A stretch of DNA of 63,207 nt, taken from positions 1-63,207 of the IMG/VR virus record IMGVR_UViG_3300019458_000036. One strand, given 5' to 3'. Under the pieces are notes generated by a model, which worked only from the letters and a program-made list of their open reading frames with translations, was not told the DNA's origin and did not search any database. Shown here piece after piece: positions 44,870-53,333 of the stretch; within the stretch, counting starts at the first letter, position 1, and each line of letters opens with the position of its first letter. This DNA is from a virus. The position numbers were made by a program, and so were the translations under genes.

Positions 44870-45039
44870 GTCTCTGTACCTCCAGCCGAACTTTTGTTGG
44901 CGTCGGCTAGCCAAGTTGACTCCTCGACGTTGATTGTCGGAGCGACCTCGTGGGGGTGAGTGAGCTCCCGCAGGTGGCCCGCCACTTCGCCGCTCTTGTG
45001 CTGGTTACCGTGAAAAACGTGACCGGGTTTGTCGCCCAT
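44851..45039 (-). CDS. small protein with FHGNQ motif
   Basis: 62 residues: MGDKPGHVFHGNQHKSGEVA then polar sequence. The GxxFHGNQ start is shared with 9307-9768 (MGDGQFHGNQY). Here little follows the motif, so it may be the motif carrier itself. Unknown function. Confidence 0.6.
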   Translation of the reverse strand: MGDKPGHVFHGNQHKSGEVAGHLRELTHPHEVAPTINVEESTWLADANKSSAGGTETWDSQK

Positions 45040-45041
45040 GC

Positions 45042-45278
45042 TTATCCTCTCTTGTTAGTCCACGAGAGCAACAGGCCCTTGAGCTCCGAGAGCTCCTTGA
45101 GGATGGCCTTGAAGTCCGCTTCGTAAATCTCTTGTCGGCGCTCGATCTCCGCGATGTCTCGGCGCAGGTTGACCTCAACCGCGCGGGCGTGTCGGGCGCC
45201 GAGCATGTCGTCCCGCAGCAGCATCGCCCCGCCCGTCACCACGATCCCCACCAGCGTCGCGGTCGCAAGTTCCCACAT
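45042..45278 (-). CDS. membrane-anchored coiled-coil protein
   Basis: 78 residues. Helix LATATLVGIVVTGGAMLL, then coiled coil (NLRRDIAEIERRQEIYEADF, LKELSELKGLLLSW). Next to the holin-like gene, so an inner-membrane spanin or holin partner is plausible. Confidence 0.6.
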   Translation of the reverse strand: MWELATATLVGIVVTGGAMLLRDDMLGARHARAVEVNLRRDIAEIERRQEIYEADFKAILKELSELKGLLLSWTNKRG

Positions 45279-45281
45279 GAC

Positions 45282-45458
45282 TCACCTCGGAGGTTGCTTC
45301 AGGACGAGAATCGTGCCGGTCACCCCGCCCGCGATTAGCTGAGCGAGGTGCTCGCGCCAGTCGGCGGCGTGGATGCCGTGGTTGGAAAGTAGTACAAGAA
45401 CCTGTTGCAGTGCTCCGCAGGCGAAGCCGATAGCGAGAGCCTTGATGAGGCGCCTCAC
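45282..45458 (-). CDS. holin-like two-helix membrane protein
   Basis: 58 residues from GTG 45458 (overlap GTGA). VRRLIKALAIGFACGALQQV and LIAGGVTGTILVLKQ are two membrane segments with a short loop. Size, topology and place at the late-block end fit a holin. Confidence 0.6.
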   Translation of the reverse strand: MRRLIKALAIGFACGALQQVLVLLSNHGIHAADWREHLAQLIAGGVTGTILVLKQPPR

Positions 45459-46114
45459 GTCGCCCTCATCGCTGCCCGGATGGCCTCGAACTCGAGCGGG
45501 TGGGTCGGCCAGTGGCGCAAGGACCGCCGCGCGATCTTCGCGATCTCGAGGTTGCTGAGCCCGTGGCTCGCCGCCGCGAGCAGAGGCGGAAGCATCGCAC
45601 CGACCCAAAGCGCAAAGCCACCCGCGAACGGCGTGTAGGTTACCGTGAGGTTAAGGGTCGTGACCTGGATGGAGTTTGCCGAGTCGGTTGTTTCCTCGAC
45701 GCCTATCTCGGTAGTTGCCGAGGTGCCGTCGAAGTCGGCTGCCGTCCAGGTGCCGCCGCCTGGCCTCGTCCAGGCCGTTTCCGTGGTGTCGAGCCACGTC
45801 GTGCCAACGGGTGAGTTGGCGGTGCCATTCGTCGTGTTGCCGCCCAGGGTGAGATATGTTCGGCAGGCGATGGCCGAATCCGATCCGTTCTCCCGTGTGC
45901 GCCTGAACGTGGCGATGTCCGTGATGGTAGCGTTGTAGCCCCCTGCAAATGCATCGAGGGTAAAACTCTGCTTGGCGTTAATCGTCGAGATCGAGATCAT
46001 CGTGGTGGCGTCGTCGTCCGGTGCTCGGACAGCATCAGGTTTGGTGCCGCCGCCGACCAGATTCCACGAATCGCTAGCTCCGATGGCCAGGCACGCGAGC
46101 AGTTGAGTTGCCAT
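45455..46114 (-). CDS. virion or tail-associated protein
   Basis: 219 residues from ATG 46114. N-terminal three quarters are beta-rich and of tail-fibre type: TTMISISTINAKQSFTLDAF, TYLTLGGNTT, TEIGVEETTDSANSIQVTTL. The C-terminus is a different, helical segment (FALWVGAMLPPLLAAASHGL, EIAKIARRSLRHW) that may be membrane-active or a chaperone tag. Function inferred from position after the tail genes. Confidence 0.6.
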   Translation of the reverse strand: MATQLLACLAIGASDSWNLVGGGTKPDAVRAPDDDATTMISISTINAKQSFTLDAFAGGYNATITDIATFRRTRENGSDSAIACRTYLTLGGNTTNGTANSPVGTTWLDTTETAWTRPGGGTWTAADFDGTSATTEIGVEETTDSANSIQVTTLNLTVTYTPFAGGFALWVGAMLPPLLAAASHGLSNLEIAKIARRSLRHWPTHPLEFEAIRAAMRAT

Positions 46115-46115
46115 C

Positions 46116-47111
46116 TTAGAAAGCCTCGAGCCCGGAGAATGCCTTCGGGAAGGACAGCACACGGATCAGCACTTCGGCATCGGCGCCGACCGTGCCGGAG
46201 CCCACTTGATCGAAATCCACGTTGAGTTCCGCGTTTGTCTTAGAGCCGTTGTTTTTCTGCCCGGTAAAGCAGCGATACTGATAAGTGGAGTCGGGGTTCG
46301 CCCCGCCGAGGTTGGCCGAGGCCGCAACCTGAGGCCGCGTGGAGTACATCGATGTGTAGGCTGAGCCGTCCCACTGGTTGACGTCCACGATCCAGGCTTG
46401 CGTTGTCGGCGCCGTCTTCGTCTTGAGTGTGACGTTGCGAACGATGAAGGGACGGCCATTGATGAACCTGAACTTGTCCGTCCCCGTGGACAAGTTGCCC
46501 GATGTCGGGAAATAGAGAACCCCTTCGGACACGTCTGGTTGCAGGAAAAACTGGGGCGGCACCGGACCCAGGACCAAACAGATTCCCGAGAAGGTCGCGT
46601 TACCCGCGCCGCCGCCGATGTTCGTCTCGAGGATGAAGTCGAGCTTCGTGGCCGACGCATCGATGGTCATCGTCTTCGTGAGCCACTCGAAGGAGCCGCC
46701 GCCCGTGTGGTAGCTGGTGTAGGTCGGCGTTACGCCATCATCCACGCCCACGCGGGCAAGCGAAGCCGTCGCTGTGTAGACCCAGACGCCCCAAGAGATA
46801 ACGCGCCCCTTGAGCCCGGGGTCGATGGCGGTCATCAATACCTTGGTAAGTTTCGACGTGGCCGAGCCCATAGTGATCTTTGCCGCCATGCCCGCGAACT
46901 TGTAGTTAGTGATATCGCGTGAGCACGATGCGCCGGTCCCGGAGAGGGTCCAGTCGGCCGGGGCCGCCGACGATCCCGCCGGCCAAATGACCGGGTAGGG
47001 GTCGTCCATCAGGTTCTTCCAGGACAGCGAGTCCAAGGACTGGAAGTTTCCCCGGACGGGCGCCGATGCGAGTGCCGCCGAAGCGGCCGGTGCTGTTCTA
47101 TCCCATGCCAT
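46116..47111 (-). CDS. tail fibre-like protein
   Basis: 331 residues. Start MAWDRTAPAASAALASAPVR then NFQSLDSL, a beginning seen in many phage tail-fibre or appendage proteins. Middle resembles a carbohydrate-binding jelly roll (GVWVYTATASLARVGVDDGV, FEWLTKTMTIDASATKLDFI). End is beta-rich (AEVLIRVLSFPKAFSGLEAF). Likely adsorption apparatus. Confidence 0.65.
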   Translation of the reverse strand: MAWDRTAPAASAALASAPVRGNFQSLDSLSWKNLMDDPYPVIWPAGSSAAPADWTLSGTGASCSRDITNYKFAGMAAKITMGSATSKLTKVLMTAIDPGLKGRVISWGVWVYTATASLARVGVDDGVTPTYTSYHTGGGSFEWLTKTMTIDASATKLDFILETNIGGGAGNATFSGICLVLGPVPPQFFLQPDVSEGVLYFPTSGNLSTGTDKFRFINGRPFIVRNVTLKTKTAPTTQAWIVDVNQWDGSAYTSMYSTRPQVAASANLGGANPDSTYQYRCFTGQKNNGSKTNAELNVDFDQVGSGTVGADAEVLIRVLSFPKAFSGLEAF

Positions 47112-47128
47112 GATTCACTCCTTTGACA

Positions 47129-48328
47129 CTATACCCCAACTCGAAACTCCTGTCTCGCCTGATGTTCTACTTTAGGCCCGGGCTTTAACCCCACGTACCG
47201 CTCAATCATCGCCCCTTGAAGTAACCCGGTCATCGAGGATTGCATCGATTGGCAGTAGCCCGGGAGCACCCGGAAGCGGTTCGCCGGGTCCGTTCCGTCG
47301 CTCCCCACGTAGCGACAGTGGCAACCACCGAAAGAGACGGGGTTGGCGACACAGTTTGAACAGCTGAAACCGGGCGGCTGGATCATCTGGTCGTTTCGGA
47401 TTCCCGACACGTCAGCAAGCCGCTCGAGGTCTATCACGGGATCGCGGTTCACGTCCCCTACCCGGTAGTGCAGGTCCGTCCCCGGCGCCCGGCCCGGCTC
47501 CAGAGTGGTGAAGGCCATCTCTTGACTCGGGTAGAGCCACCCCTCGGGCGTGAGGGCGAGCATGTGAAGGCCCGTGCCGCACGGCTGGTCGGGTTTCACG
47601 AGCTTGAGGAAAGCCTCGTCGAGCTTCGAGATCATGTTGGAGCTGAAAGGCGGTCTCTCGCCCCGACGCGACTGGATGGAGAGGCGCGCCACGTGGCGCA
47701 TGAAGACCTCGAGGGCGATGCGCTGCTCGCCGTTCCACTCCTTAAGCCAGTTGAGGTTGAAGTTAATCCTCGAGAAGCCTCTCTGGATCATCCAGTCGAG
47801 GTGGGCCGCTGTCGGCACGCGGTCCGGGTCGAGCTGCCACGCGATCTCGATGCCAGGGCGCCAGGCGAGGATGTCGTCGACGGGGATGTCCTGCCAGCTC
47901 GGCTTGCCGCCGTAGTAGGGGCGCGCGAGGTTGTGCAGTTCCGGCGGCCCGTCAAGGGAGAGGAGGATAGCGACGCGGTGGCGGTCGAGGATTTCCCTCG
48001 CGCGGGCATCGAGCATCGTGCCGTTAGTGGTGACGGACCACTGGAGCTCCTTGCCGGCGCTCTTGAATGCCGCGTCCCAGGTCGGCATCGCGCGCTCCAT
48101 CAGGTCGAGGTTTAGCAGCGGTTCGCCCCCGTACCAGACGCACCAGAGGCCACTCGCGGCCCAAGTCGATGCCCAGGGTAGGGCTTTTTCGAGAAGGGCG
48201 TCATCCATCATCTTTAACAGGCCCTTCTCTTTTTGCCAGCCCCACGCGTGACTTCCTTGATAGCAGTACGAGCAATTCAAGTTGCAAGTTCGCGTATTCA
48301 CGATCCAGAGAGTTTCGGTGGTGGCCAT
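47129..48328 (-). CDS. radical SAM/SPASM peptide-maturase-like enzyme
   Basis: 399 residues from ATG 48328, which overlaps the TAA of the tail-tip gene (TAATG), so the two are translationally coupled. Radical SAM cluster motif RTCNLNCSYCYQG; GGE motif CVWYGGEPLL; WSVTTNGTML; ILLSLDGPPELHNLARP as in anSME and RiPP maturases. C-terminal SPASM-type cysteines: QPCGTGLHMLAL, FSCSNCVANP, FGGCHCRYVG, PGYCQSM. These enzymes oxidise or cross-link cysteine-containing peptides. The Cys-rich tail of the upstream protein is the obvious substrate (inference). The open frame upstream of ATG is a shadow of that tail. Confidence 0.9.
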   Translation of the reverse strand: MATTETLWIVNTRTCNLNCSYCYQGSHAWGWQKEKGLLKMMDDALLEKALPWASTWAASGLWCVWYGGEPLLNLDLMERAMPTWDAAFKSAGKELQWSVTTNGTMLDARAREILDRHRVAILLSLDGPPELHNLARPYYGGKPSWQDIPVDDILAWRPGIEIAWQLDPDRVPTAAHLDWMIQRGFSRINFNLNWLKEWNGEQRIALEVFMRHVARLSIQSRRGERPPFSSNMISKLDEAFLKLVKPDQPCGTGLHMLALTPEGWLYPSQEMAFTTLEPGRAPGTDLHYRVGDVNRDPVIDLERLADVSGIRNDQMIQPPGFSCSNCVANPVSFGGCHCRYVGSDGTDPANRFRVLPGYCQSMQSSMTGLLQGAMIERYVGLKPGPKVEHQARQEFRVGV

Positions 48329-51300
48329 TACACCCGCTCCGAGACAGTCTGACAGTTCGACTGACAGGTTGACTGACAAGTCGATTGACAGGTATCTTGA
48401 CAACTGAGCTGACACGTCGCCTGCTTGCACGCCGTTGCTTGGCACGAGGTCTGACACACGGCGTTGCAGTCTACTTGAGCACTCATCTGACAAGCCTGTT
48501 GACAAGCAAGCTGGCAGTTTCCCTGACAGCTGAGCTCGCAGGTTGACTGGCAGTTGATCTGACAAGTTGTCTGGCACGAGCTCTGACAAGTCGTCTGACA
48601 GCCCGCGCCCTGGCAAGTCTGGCACGTGCTCTGACAGGTTGTCTGACAGTTGATCTGGCAGGTCGTCTGACACCCGCGCTGACAAGTCGTCTGGCAGGAT
48701 TGCTCGCAGGTGATCTGACAGGCCGCCTCGCAGTTGCCTTGGCACGATGTTTGACAGGTGTTCTGACACACCGCCTCGCAGCCGACCTGACAGGATGTTT
48801 GGCAGAACTGCTGACACTCCACGATGCACGCCGCCGAAGCAACGGTCACGCGATCATCCGTTGCCTCTACCTCAACCGTACCGCCAAGAGGATTCTTGCT
48901 CAACGAGATGATGCGAAAGATGTCATTCGCTAGAACTCCTCCGCGCGCAAACCCTCGCTGCCTCGAGAGACGAAACTTGTCGCCCACCTCGAGCTTCATC
49001 AACTTCGCGCCGAGCACCGTGAGCTTGATCTTGCGGGCCGCGGTCTTCGCGAGCTCGAGGAGCCGCCCCGATGCGGTAATGGCGTTAGTCGCGTTCTTCA
49101 AGTAGGTCTCGAACTCCCGGATATCCGGTCGGCCGAGCCGCACCGTAACGGACTCGTCAGTTGACTCCCGGGCCTCGAAGATCCCCGTGTCCGGGTCCTG
49201 ATCGTGCTTCACGCGTACGGTGGTGAAGACCTCGGTGTTGGAGGCACCCGAGTCGAACTTCGCGATATCCGAGTCCCGAACATCGAGGATGTTGTCCGGC
49301 ACATCGCCAACGTAGACATGGTAGAAGACCTTGCCCTCGCCGTTGACGATGATGTTGGCGATGTTCGAGTACTCCAGCCGGTCGAAGATCTCCTTCGTCG
49401 TGGTTGACTCGTTCATGTAGATCGCCAATGACTCAGGAGCTCGCTCGCGGCTAAACTCAAAAGAGGTCTCGTCAATCACCTCTGGGCTCTTGTGCATGTA
49501 GCTCACGAGAAGTGTCCGGCAGATGTCGGCCCCGATCTCGATGAGCGAGTTGCTCGACCCCGTGAATGTGCCCGCATCGTCGTCCTTGAAACCTTGGGCA
49601 TCGACTCGCAAGATGTGATTCTTGTCCACGTCGGAAAAGGTCGCGTTGTCGCCCTCGTAGCTTAGGGCTCCGGTCTTATCAGCCGAGAGGTTGTAACCCA
49701 GTGTCTTATAGCCCGCGATGGCCGCATTGGTCCCAGTCTTGACGAGGAGCTGTAGGGTGCCGGAGATCTTGCTGATGGTGAATTTGTGAGTCGTGGTAGA
49801 TAGCGAGCACGCGATCGCGGCACCCGACGCTGCCGTCATCTTGTCCGCCACCTCGGCCGCGATGGCCGGGCCGGTGTAGACTCCGACCGTAAGGGTAGCC
49901 ACCAACGAGCTGGCGCCGATGTTGAAGTCCAAGCGACGGTTTGTCTCGTCAATCGTATAAGGCCCAACGTCGGTGACGACGGAGAATTGCCCGTTAGCTA
50001 GGTCTTGAGTAAAGTCACTAGACAAGAGGGTTGCCGCCAAGTCCGTTCGATTATTAGTCGCATCCTGATCCGAGGGGAACGCAAGAATCTGGTCGATCGC
50101 TAGAATGCCTGCCGGTGACTCGGTACAGTCGGCAATCTCATACGTCCCAAAACTCGTTGTATCACTGGCATCAATTCGCGTCGGATCGATATGCTCCTTC
50201 ACGCCGAAGAAGAGCGGGCGAACTCGGCCCTGTTTTCGGGTGTCGAGGTTCCCGAAGCTCACGTCATCGTAGACGCGCGTCGGAAGCTTGAGGTGAAAGT
50301 AGACCCGCTGATCTTGCAGGTCGAAGCGAGCTTCCTGATCCGTGAAGCCTATCGATTGAACCAGCCCGGTGAATCCGCGAAACCAGTCATCTAGAAGAAT
50401 CTCCTGCAGGTCTCCGCTGAACTGCCCGCCCACGTTAACCAACACCTCTTGGTTCATCCACTCGAGTTCTGCCGCCAACCGTTCAAGCAAGCCATCGTGG
50501 TTCAACAGACTCACGCTACCCGAGCCGATTGACTTGCCGCCAAAGAAAAGGTCATTGCTCCCAGTCTGGATGGCTGGCACCGAGGCCGCGGTGAGCCTGG
50601 GCTCGTACCAGTTGAATCGATAGATGCGCTGCATCTGGAGTCCATCAAAGATGGTGGAACCAATGGCACCCCCGGCGGCAATGGCCCCGAACTGAAACTC
50701 GTGCTCGGTATCGAAGGCAATAAAGTCGAAGACGAACCTGCGCCACTCTGAGCCAGTCCGGTCAAGATTAACCCAATCTGGCGTTGAAAGCAGCGTTCGC
50801 CCGCGAGTATATTCAATGGATACTGTCCTGGCAGTATTACCGACCCGGAATCTGGCATCAATGTCTCCAGATGTCTTATACCAGCCGCTGGCCCTGTACT
50901 TCTTACCGACGACGAGCCCGTCGATCGTCAGCGAGATATCCCTGGTCTGGCCAGAGAGGACATCGAGCTCGACGGCGGATGATCCGTCTCTGACATCCGA
51001 TGTATTCTGAATCACGGATTCGGTGAGCGGATCCCAGATAACTGGGCCGTCCCACAGGGTCGCGCTATCATCCCAAAATGGAATGCCGGACCCGCCCATG
51101 CCCCAGCCTTCGGGACCGAGCCCGTCATCGAGCCAATCCTCGAAGCTCCCAACACCGTCTAAAAGATCTCGGCCGAGTACAGGATGGACCTGCTGGTCGC
51201 CCAGAGATGTCCGGCCGGCCGCCGAGAAGTAGAATCCCAGCGCCGCCACCGAGGAGGTTTCGCCCGGGTCGGTTTCGTCATCCAAGTGGGCGATGAGCAC

Positions 51301-51684
51301 CGAGAACTGGTCCCAGTAGATTGTAGGGCTCGCATCCCAGAAGCCAAGCGGATCATCCCACGTAGTGACACCCTGACCAAACTCCTCATCAGGATCGTAG
51401 AAGAACGTACCGGGAGTTGAAACACACTCGGAGATGGACTGGGCACGCTCGAGCCCGGTGTCGAGGAGGGTCCGCACCGATACTACGTCCCGGCGAATTC
51501 CGTCAAAGACGAATTCGAAAGGAATGGAATAGGCGTTGCCGGAGTAAGATGCCCACTGATCAGCGTCAAGAGTAGAGACGGGCCTCAGCTCTACAAAGAC
51601 ATCTTTAAAACTGCCTGTTTGCTCGCAAAGCTCTGTAAAATCTCTGAGACCGGAGCGCAAGCCGAGGACACCGTGTCCGATCAA
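48328..51684 (-). CDS. tail tip/baseplate hub-like protein with C-terminal cysteine-tetrad domain
   Basis: 1118 residues from a TTG at 51684 that overlaps the upstream TGA (TTGA). N-terminal half has a beta domain (GKKYRASGWYKTSGDIDARF) and hub-like parts (KLPTRVYDDVSFGN, NRRLDFNIGASSLVATLTVG); a domain shared with the distal tail protein lies near residues 610-700. Near 850-945 is a hub-like segment (RLLELAKTAARKIKLTVLGA, LEVGDKFRLSRQRGF). From about residue 953 to 1111, 39 cysteines recur every four residues, mostly as C-Q-x-x. The end is CQTVSERV. Followed by the radical SAM gene. Tail-tip identity is inferred from order and size. Confidence 0.8.
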   Translation of the reverse strand: MIGHGVLGLRSGLRDFTELCEQTGSFKDVFVELRPVSTLDADQWASYSGNAYSIPFEFVFDGIRRDVVSVRTLLDTGLERAQSISECVSTPGTFFYDPDEEFGQGVTTWDDPLGFWDASPTIYWDQFSVLIAHLDDETDPGETSSVAALGFYFSAAGRTSLGDQQVHPVLGRDLLDGVGSFEDWLDDGLGPEGWGMGGSGIPFWDDSATLWDGPVIWDPLTESVIQNTSDVRDGSSAVELDVLSGQTRDISLTIDGLVVGKKYRASGWYKTSGDIDARFRVGNTARTVSIEYTRGRTLLSTPDWVNLDRTGSEWRRFVFDFIAFDTEHEFQFGAIAAGGAIGSTIFDGLQMQRIYRFNWYEPRLTAASVPAIQTGSNDLFFGGKSIGSGSVSLLNHDGLLERLAAELEWMNQEVLVNVGGQFSGDLQEILLDDWFRGFTGLVQSIGFTDQEARFDLQDQRVYFHLKLPTRVYDDVSFGNLDTRKQGRVRPLFFGVKEHIDPTRIDASDTTSFGTYEIADCTESPAGILAIDQILAFPSDQDATNNRTDLAATLLSSDFTQDLANGQFSVVTDVGPYTIDETNRRLDFNIGASSLVATLTVGVYTGPAIAAEVADKMTAASGAAIACSLSTTTHKFTISKISGTLQLLVKTGTNAAIAGYKTLGYNLSADKTGALSYEGDNATFSDVDKNHILRVDAQGFKDDDAGTFTGSSNSLIEIGADICRTLLVSYMHKSPEVIDETSFEFSRERAPESLAIYMNESTTTKEIFDRLEYSNIANIIVNGEGKVFYHVYVGDVPDNILDVRDSDIAKFDSGASNTEVFTTVRVKHDQDPDTGIFEARESTDESVTVRLGRPDIREFETYLKNATNAITASGRLLELAKTAARKIKLTVLGAKLMKLEVGDKFRLSRQRGFARGGVLANDIFRIISLSKNPLGGTVEVEATDDRVTVASAACIVECQQFCQTSCQVGCEAVCQNTCQTSCQGNCEAACQITCEQSCQTTCQRGCQTTCQINCQTTCQSTCQTCQGAGCQTTCQSSCQTTCQINCQSTCELSCQGNCQLACQQACQMSAQVDCNAVCQTSCQATACKQATCQLSCQDTCQSTCQSTCQSNCQTVSERV
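48331..48828 (-). repeat. tandem 12-bp codon repeats for C-(Q/E)-x-x tetrads
   Basis: About 40 imperfect 12-bp units; the encoded Cys spacing is 4 throughout, with a few slips (C-Q-T-C, C-Q-G-A-G-C, CQMSAQVDC). Because of the repeat, the other reading frames are also open here. Confidence 0.95.
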
Positions 51685-52790
51685 GCCAGCACCGTTTGAA
51701 AAGCAAGCCCCAGCTCCCAGTAGTTCGGCGGCACGCGGCTCCACTTGGGGTTTACTTTCAGGATGAGATAGCGCACGAACGAGGTATCGTCGTCGGGGTC
51801 AAAGGCAAAAAAGAACGGGCGTCCTCGATGCGTGAAGTCCAAGAACACGTCGAAGTCGATCTTCTCGGCAGGCGTGAGCGCTGGCCACTTCAGTCCCCAC
51901 TCCGTTCGGGTAGGCTTCTCGTTGTGGAAAGAGGCTCCGCGATCAGCGAGGCCGACCTCGGAGAGCTCTGCCCGGTCCTCGCTCCACTCGATGGCGAAGT
52001 CTATCCCCGGCTCGATAAACCCTGACACATGCAAGAGCCCGGCTTCGGTAAACCCGTCCGGGTTTTGCACGTCCGTGAAGACATGTCTCCAGAACGCGTA
52101 GGTTTGCATCGAGGTGAAAAAGTTGTAGCGCAGGGGCAGAGGACTCGTGACCGAGATGCTCTGAGTGTCCTCGAAGGGCGGCGCGGCCCAGGACGCGGAG
52201 GAGTTGGCCTGAGTCTTGACGGTGCCCGCCGCGAGTAAATTGTGGTTGAGGGCCAGTGAGACCTTGCCGTCGGCCGCGGACTGTAGCTCAACCTGGACCC
52301 ACTCCCGCGAGTGATAGGCAACGTTATCAGAAGTATAGGTGGTACTGCCTGACTTGTTGGTTTCCGTGAAACCGAGGTCAAGGGCCACTGACCTCGCGAG
52401 GTTGGCCCCGTCGAGGAACTTCAGCACCACCGCGGCGCTGCCGGTTGCCCGAGTGATCGTGAACTTGAAGTCATCGGGGTCATAGGTTACGGTGTAAGTG
52501 TTGGTGACACCTGAGGCCGCATTCATCTGCGCCTGCACGTGAGCGGCGAAGTCGGCGCCCGTCTCGTAGTTCCCGACCGTGAGCAACGCCACTCGAGCGT
52601 TGCCGTCTTCGGTGAAGTCGCATCTATCGTTAAAATTTGCGGAAACGTTCCATCCCAACTTGGAGCGCCATGTTGCAGACGGCGATGGATCTCTGAGCCG
52701 ACGAACGGGAAAGGAGAGATCTTGTGACGAGGCAGTCACCAGCGCCCCCGTGAATCCTGCGAAGGGCTGGTAAATTATGCGACCCGGCAT
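51681..52790 (-). CDS. distal tail-like protein
   Basis: 369 residues. MPGRIIYQPFAGFTGALVTA start; a domain near 65-160 (VALLTVGNYETGADFAAHVQ, TYDPDDF-FTITRATG) is shared with the tail-tip protein; the C-terminus (SEVGLADRGASFHNEKPTRT, FFFAFDPDDDTSFVRYLILK, NYWELGLAFQTVLA) has the look of a tail protein of the distal tail type. Between tape measure and tip, as in lambda-like order. Confidence 0.7.
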   Translation of the reverse strand: MPGRIIYQPFAGFTGALVTASSQDLSFPVRRLRDPSPSATWRSKLGWNVSANFNDRCDFTEDGNARVALLTVGNYETGADFAAHVQAQMNAASGVTNTYTVTYDPDDFKFTITRATGSAAVVLKFLDGANLARSVALDLGFTETNKSGSTTYTSDNVAYHSREWVQVELQSAADGKVSLALNHNLLAAGTVKTQANSSASWAAPPFEDTQSISVTSPLPLRYNFFTSMQTYAFWRHVFTDVQNPDGFTEAGLLHVSGFIEPGIDFAIEWSEDRAELSEVGLADRGASFHNEKPTRTEWGLKWPALTPAEKIDFDVFLDFTHRGRPFFFAFDPDDDTSFVRYLILKVNPKWSRVPPNYWELGLAFQTVLA

Positions 52791-53332
52791 GAAAGTCTCT
52801 CCAACTGTCGCGTGAGCCGCGCTATCTGCACTTCGGGACGAGCAAGGGCGGATTTCAGTGCAGCCCTATGTCTTTCTTTCACTTCGGGACGAGCAAGGGC
52901 GGCTTTTATTGCGGCCCTGTGTCTTTCCTTCACGTCGGGGCAAGCAAAGGCGGCTTTCACTGCGGCGTTGCGCTTTGCTCTCACCTCTGGTATCGGCGGG
53001 TCGCATCCTTCCCCGCCCAGAGTTCCGTTTGTGAGCCGGTGCCCCGCTTCTCGGTATGCCGCGATGGCACGTCGCTCCGTAGACGCGGTCATGCGGTCTT
53101 CAACAATAGCGAGCACTTTCAGCTCAGGCATGCAACCTTCGAGGATCACTTTGCGAAGCCAGTTGATTTTGTAAGAGTGTTCCGGACTGGTAGCGACCTC
53201 GCGAATGTGCCTGTCGAGGCGCCTTGTTGGGTTCTTTGCCTTGCCGATGTAGCGATAGTGCTTCGGTTCCGCAGGGTCAACGAGGGCATAGAGATAACTC
53301 CCTCGGGCGCAAGGAAAGTTTGAGAGAGTCAT
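52775..53332 (-). CDS. GIY-YIG homing endonuclease
   Basis: 185 residues from ATG 53332. GIY-YIG core: GSYLYALVDP, HYRYIGKAKNPTRRLDRHI, INWLRKVILEG, later Glu/Asn residues (STERRAIAAYREAGHRLTNG). C-terminal three near-identical 16-residue NUMOD3-like units (PEVKERHRAALKSALARPEV). A free-standing homing gene lodged between tape measure and distal tail genes; not needed for the virion. Confidence 0.85.
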   Translation of the reverse strand: MTLSNFPCARGSYLYALVDPAEPKHYRYIGKAKNPTRRLDRHIREVATSPEHSYKINWLRKVILEGCMPELKVLAIVEDRMTASTERRAIAAYREAGHRLTNGTLGGEGCDPPIPEVRAKRNAAVKAAFACPDVKERHRAAIKAALARPEVKERHRAALKSALARPEVQIARLTRQLERLSCRVA

Positions 53333-53333
53333 C

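Noticed and set aside
48331-48829. Open frame extending the radical SAM gene upstream by 167 codons
   Set aside because: This is the Cys repeat read out of frame; the TAATG overlap gives the true start.
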